Shown: positions 1 through 5,969, counted from the first letter of the stretch. The stretch: 6,345 bases of DNA from Promethearchaeota archaeon (GCA_016839385.1 JAEOUK010000446.1:1-6345); one strand, 5' to 3'. Translations and numbers: made by a program. The notes: generated by a model not told the origin, from the sequence alone.

Positions 1-83
1 TTAAAATAACTATTTTTAGTTTCATCATAAATTGAGAGGAATCTCTCCCAAGTCTCACCATAATTTTGCACAATTTAAACCTA
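1..83 (-). other. Flank downstream of the nitroreductase; possible start of another minus-strand gene
   Basis: No complete gene fits here. On the minus strand two adjacent ATG codons at 28-23 open a frame that runs off the window edge and reads MMKLKIVIL, which could be the beginning of a further gene. No good Shine-Dalgarno lies at the right distance; a GGGAG is about 15 bases upstream. A small inverted repeat, gagag-gaat-ctctc, sits at 34-47 without a following T-run. The nitroreductase has no clear T-tract after its stop, so its transcript may continue leftwards. A plus-strand frame at 3-35 ending in TGA is equally short. Nothing firmer can be said from so few bases. Confidence 0.2.
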
Positions 84-941
84 CTAATCGTAAATGTCAA
101 TTTTCAAAGGATTTCTTGCACATTTTCGTCTATACTGGTATTTTGGGAATCCTAAAGCAATGCTAGCTACTACTCTATGATTTCGAGGTATCTTTGATGC
201 TTTTTTAACTGCAGGAAAAATATTGGAAATGATAGAGTGGAATCCAATCCAACAAGTTCCCAAACCTAATGATTCTGCAGTTAGAATAACATTATATGAA
301 GCAATACCGCCATCTGCTGTTTTAAGGAATTTCTCTAACGTTTTTTTCGTGTGAATAATAATCAGTGTCGGAGGATATCTCAAAAATGGATCTTCCTTAT
401 GGTTGGTTTTGGATATTTCAAATCGCTTGATCATTCTTCGAATATTGCCTTTGATTTTTTTAGGAAGAAATGGGATGAACAATTGAGCGATCTTAAACCT
501 ATTTCCTATTTTTTTACTGATAGAATACATTAATTCTCTATCCTTAATTACAGTGTATTCCAACGTTTGAGAATTATGCCCGGTTAAAGTATATTTGAGA
601 TTTTCGAATATTTTGTTGATAAATTCATCTGGGACCGCATCGTCCTTAAATCTACGAATACTGCGTCTTTTACTAATTAAATTACTCAACTGTTCGAATG
701 ATGGGACATCAGGATCTAATTCTTCTGCCCCAGTAAATCCAGGACTATAGGACTTGTATTGAATTGCACTTTTTGGGCATGCTGAGATACAATGACCGCA
801 AAAAGAGCATACATGGGGGTATTTTTCAATAGGATAGCCTTCTTCATCGAATCGGAACACGAAAGGTGCACATACTCTTTCGCATGTTTTGCATTTAATA
901 CATTTTTCTCTATCTATAATGAGATTTTGTATCATATTCAT
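84..941 (-). CDS. Ferredoxin-nitroreductase fusion protein (2x[4Fe-4S] + FMN nitroreductase)
   Basis: This is probably a cytoplasmic oxidoreductase that passes electrons from two iron-sulfur clusters to FMN and then to an unknown acceptor. With the ATG at 941 it has 285 residues. Residues 14-24 carry the CxxCxxCxxxC motif CIKCKTCERVC, and residues 45-55 carry CSFCGHCISAC, so both [4Fe-4S] ligand sets are complete. The first set is followed by Ala-Pro instead of the usual Pro. The nitroreductase domain starts near residue 90 with the FMN phosphate-binding RRSIRRF. It ends with GLGTCWIGF near residue 230 and a SIALGFPK strand near residue 262. Residues 140-190 form a basic, hydrophobic insertion that may cap the active site. 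An in-frame extension to an ATG at 1007 exists, but it overlaps the divergent promoter region. A TATA-like box at 975-983 would start transcription near 953, so the ATG at 941 (GGAAGGG 9 bases upstream) or 935 fits best. The fused architecture is common in methanogens and anaerobes, and the substrate cannot be predicted. Confidence 0.88.
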   Translation of the reverse strand: MNMIQNLIIDREKCIKCKTCERVCAPFVFRFDEEGYPIEKYPHVCSFCGHCISACPKSAIQYKSYSPGFTGAEELDPDVPSFEQLSNLISKRRSIRRFKDDAVPDEFINKIFENLKYTLTGHNSQTLEYTVIKDRELMYSISKKIGNRFKIAQLFIPFLPKKIKGNIRRMIKRFEISKTNHKEDPFLRYPPTLIIIHTKKTLEKFLKTADGGIASYNVILTAESLGLGTCWIGFHSIISNIFPAVKKASKIPRNHRVVASIALGFPKYQYRRKCARNPLKIDIYD

Positions 942-974
942 TGATGGATTCCCTTCCATTATAATCAGATCGAT

Positions 975-983
975 TATTATAAA
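975..983 (-). promoter_or_regulatory. TATA-like box for the nitroreductase gene, possibly shared with the divergent transporter
   Basis: On the minus strand the bases read TTTATAATA, close to the archaeal TATA consensus. An archaeal TATA box is centred about 26 bases before the start site, so transcription would begin near 953. That leaves a 10-20 base leader before the ATG codons at 941 and 935 and would leave out those at 959 and 1007. On the plus strand the same bases read TATTATAAA and could serve the transporter, with a start near 1005. The element was found by eye only. Confidence 0.45.
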
Positions 984-994
984 GAGTTCATCAC

Positions 995-1003
995 AATTAT
1001 AAC
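995..1003 (+). promoter_or_regulatory. Alternative TATA-like element for the OFA transporter
   Basis: The bases aattataac lie about 48 bases before the transporter ATG. If used, transcription would start near 1025 and give a roughly 22-base leader that contains the Shine-Dalgarno at 1032-1036. It competes with the element at 975-983, and sequence alone cannot decide between them. Confidence 0.3.
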
Positions 1004-1031
1004 TCATTAAATGTTGTAGATAATAGAATTT

Positions 1032-1036
1032 GGTGA
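1032..1036 (+). promoter_or_regulatory. Shine-Dalgarno for the OFA transporter
   Basis: GGTGA can pair with the TCACC of the usual 16S rRNA 3' end and stands 10 bases before the ATG at 1047. It supports that start. Confidence 0.6.
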
Positions 1037-1046
1037 AAAAAGAAAA

Positions 1047-2309
1047 ATGAATGATCTTAAATTTAAAATCACAGTTCGAAACCGGTTTATTGTTGTAATA
1101 GCTGCAGTATTCATGGAGCTAGCCTTGGGAGCTTTATACGCTTGGTCAACTTTTGCCAAAATTTTAAAAGATCCTCCTACAGAATGGACAAGCGGTCAAA
1201 CTCAATGGGTATTTTCTGCTGGAACGTTAGCCTTAGCCATTGCAGTAATTTTTGCTGGAAAACTGAACGAAAAAATCGGATCTCAAAAATTAATCTTAAT
1301 TAGCGCATTAGTTACTGGAATGGGTTATATATTAGGCGGTATTCTTCCTTTGCACTGGATTTGGACTTCTGTTACCGTAGGTTTAATTGGTGGAGCTGGT
1401 ATTGGTATTTCTTATGCCCTTCCAATCAGTGTTTGTTCAAAGTGGTTTCCAGATAGAAAAGGATTGGTAACGGGACTAGGTATGGCGGGATTTGGTGCAG
1501 GTTCACTTATATGGCAATATTTACTAACTGAAGTTCTCAATGATACTGTAGGGATCTCTTGGACTTTCATAATTTATGGAATATGTTTTATTATAATGAT
1601 AGGTAGTGCTTATTTCTTTATTTATAATCCTCCTGAAGACTATTCGGTTAAAGGATATGATCCAAGTGTGATGAAAAATAAAAGCGATACGACAAATGAG
1701 ATAAATTTTGAAACAAAAGAGGTACTAAGAATGCCACAGTTCTATTTTCTTTTTTATGCTCTTATGGTAGGCTCAGGATGTGGATTAATGGTTATTGGAA
1801 TGGCAAAAATCTACTCACAAACCACTTTATTAGAATTGGGGTATATTAATGCTGCTACTGTTGCATTAATCGCAGTAGCAGTTATCTTACCTATTTTTAA
1901 TGGATTAGGAAGAATTTTGTGGGGATGGTTTTCGGATAAGATAGGATGGAGATTATCCATTATTATCATGGATTCCATTCAAGCGTTAACAATTTTACTG
2001 CTATTTTTACTTGTTAAAACTCCAATTACTCTTTACATAGGTATCGCTATTATCGCTTTCAATTATGGGGGGAACTTTACTGTGTTTCCAATGGCGACTG
2101 GAGGAGTGTTTGGTCGAAAATATCTCTCGTCTAACTATGGATGGGTATTTTTCTCATTTGGTATTGGGGCCTTAATTGGTCCTCCATTAGCAGGATATTT
2201 TGATGACTCTAGTAATATTATCTATGCTTTCATTATATCAGGAGTCATGCTTATCATTGGAGTAGTCCTCACATTCTTGATAAAACAACCAAAACGAAAC
2301 GAACCTTGA
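1047..2309 (+). CDS. MFS transporter, oxalate/formate antiporter (OFA) family
   Basis: This integral membrane carrier has 420 residues, a normal OFA length, and about twelve hydrophobic helices with a polar central loop at 195-228. OFA hallmarks include GALYAWSTF in helix 1 (residues 28-36), the motif-A loop AGKLNEKIGSQK after helix 2 (70-81), WFPDRKGLVTGLGMAGFGAG (133-152) and the second motif A, GRILWGWFSDKIG (288-300). R289 lines up with the substrate-binding Arg272 of Oxalobacter OxlT by motif. The helix-11 lysine (Lys355 in OxlT, usually in a TAKG context) seems to be Phe371 in the segment NYGWVFFSFGIG. Oxalate exchange is therefore doubtful, and a monocarboxylate such as formate, lactate or pyruvate is a more open guess. 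The gene is divergent from the ferredoxin-nitroreductase across a short promoter region and is probably transcribed alone, since a T-tract follows. Family membership is secure, the substrate is not. Confidence 0.92.
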   Translation: MNDLKFKITVRNRFIVVIAAVFMELALGALYAWSTFAKILKDPPTEWTSGQTQWVFSAGTLALAIAVIFAGKLNEKIGSQKLILISALVTGMGYILGGILPLHWIWTSVTVGLIGGAGIGISYALPISVCSKWFPDRKGLVTGLGMAGFGAGSLIWQYLLTEVLNDTVGISWTFIIYGICFIIMIGSAYFFIYNPPEDYSVKGYDPSVMKNKSDTTNEINFETKEVLRMPQFYFLFYALMVGSGCGLMVIGMAKIYSQTTLLELGYINAATVALIAVAVILPIFNGLGRILWGWFSDKIGWRLSIIIMDSIQALTILLLFLLVKTPITLYIGIAIIAFNYGGNFTVFPMATGGVFGRKYLSSNYGWVFFSFGIGALIGPPLAGYFDDSSNIIYAFIISGVMLIIGVVLTFLIKQPKRNEP

Positions 2310-2314
2310 GAAAC

Positions 2315-2328
2315 CGAGTGTACACTCG
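2315..2328. repeat. 14-bp perfect palindrome after the transporter stop codon
   Basis: The bases cgagtgtacactcg equal their own reverse complement. The element begins five bases after the TGA at 2307-2309. In RNA it could form a five-pair stem with a GUAC loop, but the next T-run starts 24 bases further on, too far for a bacterial-type terminator. It may be a protein-binding site or mark the transcript 3' end. Confidence 0.5.
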
Positions 2329-2352
2329 TTCGAATGTGGCAAACTTAATGTA

Positions 2353-2381
2353 TTTTTTTCTATTATTACTTTATTTATTTT
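2353..2381 (+). terminator. T-tract terminator of the OFA transporter
   Basis: A run of seven T followed by CTATTATTACTTTATTTATTTT lies 43 bases after the transporter stop. Archaeal RNA polymerase terminates at such U-rich stretches without needing a hairpin. The convergent arrangement with the gene ending at 2513 fits a terminator here. Confidence 0.55.
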
Positions 2382-2486
2382 CGCAATCAATAGAGAACGT
2401 AATGAAATTGCGGGAAATATTATATGATGTATTGTCTCACGGTTACTACTTATCCATTATGAAATTCTTTTTTATCCAGTGATACC

Positions 2487-2512
2487 TTATCAATTTTGAT
2501 AATAGAAAAAAA
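2487..2512 (-). terminator. T-tract terminator of the zinc-ribbon membrane gene pair
   Basis: Directly after the TAA of the minus-strand gene the strand reads seven T then CTATTAT. It is followed by an inverted repeat, TTATCAA-tt-TTGATAA on the plus strand at 2487-2502. The T-tract core at 2499-2512 is an exact inverted copy of the 14 bases at 2353-2366 that end the opposing transporter gene. Confidence 0.55.
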
Positions 2513-3538
2513 TTAGACTTGTTTTTCTTGAGCTCCTTTTTTAGCACTCATTGAGAGTAAGAGACTTCCAAACACGACCAATCCCACTCCTGCAGCTATT
2601 CCACCAAAAATTACGGATGGGACTAATAAACCGACAATTCCAAGTCCAACTCCTAAAACTATTTGTCCAATTCCTGCAATCAATGAGAAAAGCTTGAATT
2701 TCCGAGATATTGGAACATCAATATGTATGACTCTCCCGGTTGAACCATCAATGAAGGCTTGATATTTCTTCTTATTATAGTGAAACTCTATCTCATATAC
2801 AGGAAATTGAATATAAAATATCTCTCCTTCCTCCATATCATCGTCTCGGCTTGTAACTGTGTGAACTTCCTTTCTCATTTCAGCTAACTGCCGATTAAAA
2901 GCAGAGAGCCGGAGTGTTCGTTTGGCATCCTCAACACTGAATACAGAGTCTACTACAACTCCTCCTAATTCTCGCACATGAGTAATATCGAAATATTCTT
3001 TACTAGTGGTGGGAACTGCATAATTTCGCAGATAGTTTGGTATTGATTTCATTCCGAACAATGGAATATTATATTCACGTAAAACGAATCCGGTTTCTGT
3101 TCTCCTATGATATGATACATTTTCGTACCAACCTGGTCTATCATGAGCCGGACGATGAAATTGAGGCCAATCATCCAATCCTGCATATCGGCTCGAAATT
3201 GTGAATTCGCCAACCCAAATTGGGTAGAATTTCAACTCACGCTTAGTTACGGTTGCTGAAGTTTCAAAATCTTGCGGTGCTTGTGGTAATTTTTTTATCC
3301 AGTCTTCCATTATTGTTGTTACCTGTTGCCCAGTATAATTAGCTCTCACAATATAATGATCCTTAAAGATTAGGGTTCGTTTTGTTTCTTCTGGTAATTC
3401 CTCTCCAGTGATACTTTTCCCGTCTGGACCAGCTATTTGATCAACTTGTATGGCAGTTCCACAAAATTCGCACGTATGGACAGGGGCAACTGGAATAGTT
3501 AAATTAGCACTACAATTTGGACATATAATCTCTACCAT
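2513..3538 (-). CDS. Zinc-ribbon membrane protein, second of a tandem paralogous pair (YdjG-like)
   Basis: The product has 341 residues and no known enzymatic motif. An N-terminal zinc ribbon uses C6, C9, C23 and C26. The middle is beta-rich and includes the FYPIWVGEFTISSRYAG segment at 104-120. Residues 245-277 form a PepSY-like beta hairpin with FIDGSTGRV and end in DVPIS. Two hydrophobic helices at about 282-305 and 308-330 anchor the C-terminus, and a short charged tail follows. There is no signal peptide, so the soluble part is probably cytoplasmic. It shares this order and several motifs with the gene just upstream, so the two arose by duplication. The ATG lies one base after the upstream stop, and its Shine-Dalgarno sits inside the last upstream codons, which suggests translational coupling. 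Relatives are often misannotated as PriA-like or TFIIB-like because of the zinc ribbon. A role beside the SPFH protein in membrane-stress sensing or scaffolding is inferred from context. Confidence 0.82.
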   Translation of the reverse strand: MVEIICPNCSANLTIPVAPVHTCEFCGTAIQVDQIAGPDGKSITGEELPEETKRTLIFKDHYIVRANYTGQQVTTIMEDWIKKLPQAPQDFETSATVTKRELKFYPIWVGEFTISSRYAGLDDWPQFHRPAHDRPGWYENVSYHRRTETGFVLREYNIPLFGMKSIPNYLRNYAVPTTSKEYFDITHVRELGGVVVDSVFSVEDAKRTLRLSAFNRQLAEMRKEVHTVTSRDDDMEEGEIFYIQFPVYEIEFHYNKKKYQAFIDGSTGRVIHIDVPISRKFKLFSLIAGIGQIVLGVGLGIVGLLVPSVIFGGIAAGVGLVVFGSLLLSMSAKKGAQEKQV

Positions 3539-3539
3539 T

Positions 3540-4604
3540 TTATATTTCCCTCCCTTTCATTCGTGTTTTACGAATTTTTTTCGTGTTTGATTTTTCAAGT
3601 TGCATTTTCATAGCAATTCTAACAGGCAATGCAGTTAATCCCATTGCAACAACGCCTACTATCATCATAAGAATACCCCATATCTCTGTATCTCCATCTT
3701 GAAGTAAAGGTAATCCGAAATTTCCTAATACAGCTCCAGCTAGTAGCATCACCAAAGCGATTGTGTAATTGATAATACGCTTTTTTGTAGAGATGGGGAT
3801 TTCTGCTTTCAAAACTTTACCTGAATCTCCTGCTATTGCGATCTTGTAATCTTTATCATTGAAAGAGTATCGCACGAGCCATAAAGGAGCATGCACATAT
3901 AATGGATCTCCAACATCAATCTCAGAATCACAACGTACTAATCTTGATAGGCTGGATGCTGCTTGTGCACGATTTTGATTATCTACTGCTCCATATGTCT
4001 CCATTTGAGCATCATGTTCCTCGAATTCTGCATTTATGAATTCGCAATTATCTTTTCTTGTAAGTTCAAAATCGAAATCGATTAAGTTATCTAAATAGAG
4101 TGTTGAAACAAATTCATGAAATCCGTAAAACGCTGCATATTTCCGAGCTAAGACACTATGGCGTCCATTTCGATTGAAAGAACTTTCCACAGGACGCCAT
4201 ACAGGTACTTGATATGCTTCTTGATAGGTTTCTGTGCGCGTTTTTCCGTCCGAATCCCTTACTGTCCGAGTTCGAGTACGATATCGAGTAACACTTCCCG
4301 ATTGAACTCCATAATAATCTGTGTGTGACTTAAAGGGAACGATCCAGAATGGGATATAAATGGCCTTTACTTCTTCAATTTGAACCGAATTTAAGTTAAT
4401 TTTTTGATCTCTAAGAAACTCCTCCACGTTTCTACGAACTTCTCGTTGAGATTTTGTGGGGATCATTTTATGATCTGGAATTTTATTAAATTCAACATTA
4501 AAAGCTTCTCCACAATATTCACACTGAATTACGACATCTTCTGGGCTGATTTTGATAGTTGCACCGCAATTTGTGCACATATGGGTTAATTTGTCTTTGG
4601 ACAA
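3540..4604 (-). CDS. Zinc-ribbon membrane protein, first of a tandem paralogous pair (YdjG-like)
   Basis: The product has 354 residues if translation starts at the TTG at 4604, which is preceded by GGTGA six bases upstream. A later ATG at 4580 (residue 9) is an alternative that keeps the zinc ribbon. Ligands are C10, C13, C28 and C31. A short helix (about 52-67) follows, then IYIPFWIVPFKSHTDYYG at 82-99. Next comes an Arg/Thr-rich beta stretch at 105-138 that has no clear equivalent in the downstream paralogue. A PepSY-like segment spans 235-272 with IAGDSGKV and EIPIS, and two helices lie at about 277-298 and 306-328. The 26-residue C-terminal tail is very basic and probably stays in the cytoplasm. 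The matching segments in both paralogues (YxPxW...F...S/H..YxG and G..DGxSGxV...IPIS-type) show common descent. It lies 46 bases after the SPFH gene. No catalytic residues are evident, and its function is inferred only from neighbours and the resemblance to YdjG-type proteins. Confidence 0.82.
   Translation of the reverse strand: MSKDKLTHMCTNCGATIKISPEDVVIQCEYCGEAFNVEFNKIPDHKMIPTKSQREVRRNVEEFLRDQKINLNSVQIEEVKAIYIPFWIVPFKSHTDYYGVQSGSVTRYRTRTRTVRDSDGKTRTETYQEAYQVPVWRPVESSFNRNGRHSVLARKYAAFYGFHEFVSTLYLDNLIDFDFELTRKDNCEFINAEFEEHDAQMETYGAVDNQNRAQAASSLSRLVRCDSEIDVGDPLYVHAPLWLVRYSFNDKDYKIAIAGDSGKVLKAEIPISTKKRIINYTIALVMLLAGAVLGNFGLPLLQDGDTEIWGILMMIVGVVAMGLTALPVRIAMKMQLEKSNTKKIRKTRMKGREI
3548..3554 (-). 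promoter_or_regulatory. Shine-Dalgarno embedded in the end of the upstream gene
   Basis: The minus strand reads GGGAGGG nine bases before the ATG at 3538. These bases are also the Gly-Arg codons near the end of the upstream paralogue (final residues GREI). A ribosome finishing that gene would clear the site for the next start, so the two proteins are likely made in a coupled ratio. Confidence 0.75.
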
Positions 4605-4610
4605 TGGGAT

Positions 4611-4615
4611 TCACC
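4611..4615 (-). promoter_or_regulatory. Shine-Dalgarno supporting the TTG start at 4604
   Basis: GGTGA on the minus strand is six bases before the TTG. The same motif precedes the transporter start at 1047, so it appears to be the usual ribosome-binding signal of this genome. A TATA-like ATTATAAG on the minus strand at 4622-4629 would start transcription near 4600. If that promoter is used, the ATG at 4580 would be the start instead. Confidence 0.5.
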
Positions 4616-4631
4616 GATTGCTTATAATGGA

Positions 4632-4646
4632 TAAAAAAAAGAAAAA
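4632..4646 (-). terminator. T-tract between the SPFH gene and the zinc-ribbon membrane genes
   Basis: Four bases after the SPFH stop codon the minus strand reads TTTTTCTTTTTTTTA. In archaea such a run can terminate transcription fully or partly. It would lower expression of the two downstream genes relative to the SPFH gene, or separate them if the TATA-like box at 4622-4629 is active. Confidence 0.5.
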
Positions 4647-4650
4647 TGGT

Positions 4651-5802
4651 TTATACTTTTGTACCACAGTCTGCACAAAATCTTTGACTCGGATCTAAAC
4701 GAGCACCACATTTATAGCATCTTAAACTGTCGTTTCGAGCTTGTCCACACATTTCACAATATTTCTGACCAGGTTCTAAAGGATCTCCACATTTTTTACA
4801 TGTTTCCGCAGCAGGAGTACCACATTTCTCACAAAATTTCTGTCCAACATCTAATGGATCTCCGCATTTCCTGCAATTACCTCCTTCTCCAGTGGGTTCT
4901 GGTACTGGTGGTACCGTGGGCTCTTTACCGCAATTTGAGCAATGCTTTGTCCCTTTCTTATTTTGACTTCCGCAATGAGGGCATGTCATGAAATCTCCGC
5001 CAGCAGCAGCAATTGCTTTAGTATCCATTCCTCCACTCATTACAAATGCGGTTGATGCACCACCTGTCGACTTTCCAATTTCCTTCGCTACTTCCTTTTG
5101 GGTTTCGGATGCAAGTACTGCTCCTGCACCAACTGCTCCTGTCTGCATAAAGAAGAGCCGGTCGCGGTATTTCTCTTCCGTATCTATCTTTAGGAAGTTG
5201 ACATCTCCCAATTCAAGTCCGATCTTCTCAAATGCGGATTTGATATCATCTTCTACAGCTTTTGAAGTTTCTTTCAGTTTTCCATACACATCACGTAATG
5301 TATATTGCGAAAGAAGCCCAATGATATTCTCATTGAAGTATCCTCGAATATAATTGTTAACTGCATCAGTTGTATAGAGATTATTATTACCACATATATC
5401 AGTTACGAAGAGTTGTGGATCCTTGACACGGAAATTGTAGTTTCCATGGTAAAGTAAGGGTGCAAGCTCTTGTGTTTGCGTTCTACCACCGAATTTGCCC
5501 TCAAACTTACTTTTACTTACATAGATAACTTCTGCTTGGAAAATGTCTCCCGCAAAAAGTTTTATTAAACCCCCTAATAATGGCAGGTCCATTGTTTGGA
5601 TCATTTTTCGACCTTCGGGGATGAGATCCAGAGCTTTTCCAGCTCTATAAAACATGGCCCACTGGTTCGGCATCACAATTATGACGCTTCCCCACTTCAA
5701 TCGGTCATTTGGGTAACGCCACATTATGTCTGTGGGTTGTGCGTTATCCCACTCAACCACATCCCCATGTCTGAGTACGCCGCCTCTATTTGACTTTGAC
5801 AT
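4651..5802 (-). CDS. SPFH (band 7) domain protein with four C-terminal zinc ribbons, YdjI-like
   Basis: With the ATG at 5802 the product has 383 residues; a GTG three codons upstream (5811) is an alternative but lacks a Shine-Dalgarno. Residues about 35-215 match the SPFH domain of the YdjI type: VIIVMPNQWAMFYRAGKALD, a proline/glycine turn (IPEGRK), the DLPLLGGLIKL stretch, AEVIYVSKSKF and GNYNFRVKDPQLFV. A helical part up to about 245 and a Gly/Ala-rich linker follow. Residues 274-379 hold four zinc ribbons, separated after the first by a Pro-rich spacer. No signal peptide or transmembrane helix is visible, so it is probably a cytoplasmic scaffold that oligomerises at the membrane, as SPFH proteins do. 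In Bacillus subtilis YdjI links the membrane proteins YdjG/YdjH to PspA. The two zinc-ribbon membrane genes downstream make a similar partnership likely here, but PspA is absent from the window. Domain assignment is firm, the role is inferred. Confidence 0.88.
   Translation of the reverse strand: MSKSNRGGVLRHGDVVEWDNAQPTDIMWRYPNDRLKWGSVIIVMPNQWAMFYRAGKALDLIPEGRKMIQTMDLPLLGGLIKLFAGDIFQAEVIYVSKSKFEGKFGGRTQTQELAPLLYHGNYNFRVKDPQLFVTDICGNNNLYTTDAVNNYIRGYFNENIIGLLSQYTLRDVYGKLKETSKAVEDDIKSAFEKIGLELGDVNFLKIDTEEKYRDRLFFMQTGAVGAGAVLASETQKEVAKEIGKSTGGASTAFVMSGGMDTKAIAAAGGDFMTCPHCGSQNKKGTKHCSNCGKEPTVPPVPEPTGEGGNCRKCGDPLDVGQKFCEKCGTPAAETCKKCGDPLEPGQKYCEMCGQARNDSLRCYKCGARLDPSQRFCADCGTKV
4666..4983 (-). repeat. 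Four tandem zinc-ribbon repeats in the SPFH protein
   Basis: Within the SPFH gene, four units share exactly the spacing CxxC-x10-CxxC. Cysteines (ATG-5802 numbering) are 274/277/288/291, 310/313/324/327, 335/338/349/352 and 362/365/376/379. Units 2 and 3 are the most alike (CGDPL..GQK.CE.CG in both) and start 25 residues apart, which suggests a relatively recent duplication. Their DNA also shares stretches such as ggatctcc followed by a gcattt/acattt segment on the plus strand. Zinc binding is expected from the complete cysteine sets. Confidence 0.85.
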
Positions 5803-5836
5803 AACTTTCACTTTTTGTTTTTTAGTTGATTTTAGT

Positions 5837-5844
5837 CATAAAAA
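5837..5844 (-). promoter_or_regulatory. Possible TATA-like box of the SPFH gene
   Basis: The minus strand reads TTTTTATG, a weak match to an archaeal TATA box. It would start transcription near 5814 and give a leader of about 12 bases before the ATG at 5802. A second AT-rich candidate, AAATTTAAG around 5887-5895, would give a longer leader. The surrounding spacer 5812-5943 has no other recognisable element. Confidence 0.3.
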
Positions 5845-5943
5845 GAAAACATAACTAATGTTTGACACTAGTATGGGCAAGTTGATCTTAAATTTCTTTA
5901 GGGAAAATGCAATTTTGTCGAAAAATAGAATCGAATTTGAAGT

Positions 5944-5969
5944 AAAAAAAATAAAATTTAAAGAAAAAA
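5944..5969 (-). terminator. T-tract terminator of katG
   Basis: Immediately after the katG stop codon the minus strand is almost pure A/T, with a run of six T, then CTTTAAATTTTA, then eight T. No GC stem-loop precedes it. This fits archaeal-type termination and suggests that katG and the SPFH gene are separate transcripts. Confidence 0.6.

Noticed and set aside
2318..2482. A plus-strand frame (GTG at 2318 or ATG at 2348) coding for a 44-54 residue hydrophobic peptide in the convergent spacer
   Set aside because: It has no Shine-Dalgarno, consists largely of codons forced by AT-rich T-tracts, and runs through the likely transporter terminator. The composition explains it better than selection.
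2513..4604. Reading the zinc-ribbon proteins as transcription factor TFIIB or PriA helicase
   Set aside because: Only the N-terminal CxxC pairs resemble these. There are no cyclin-fold or helicase motifs, and both proteins end in two transmembrane helices.
2450..4633. An 11-base match, ttatccattat, at 2450-2460 (plus) and at about 4623-4633 (minus)
   Set aside because: It is short and AT-rich, with no matching flanks, so chance is sufficient.
4404..4991. Plus-strand frames at 4404-4589 and 4659-4991 opposite the zinc-ribbon coding regions
   Set aside because: Both are antisense to complete cysteine-motif proteins and show no domain or start signal of their own. Similar shadows at 351-533 and 5596-5793 were dropped for the same reason.
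4988..5353. A plus-strand open frame of 121 codons opposite the SPFH gene
   Set aside because: It is Ser/Pro/Ala-rich in the way typical of an antisense shadow of a conserved gene, has no family resemblance, and lies wholly within the well-supported SPFH protein.
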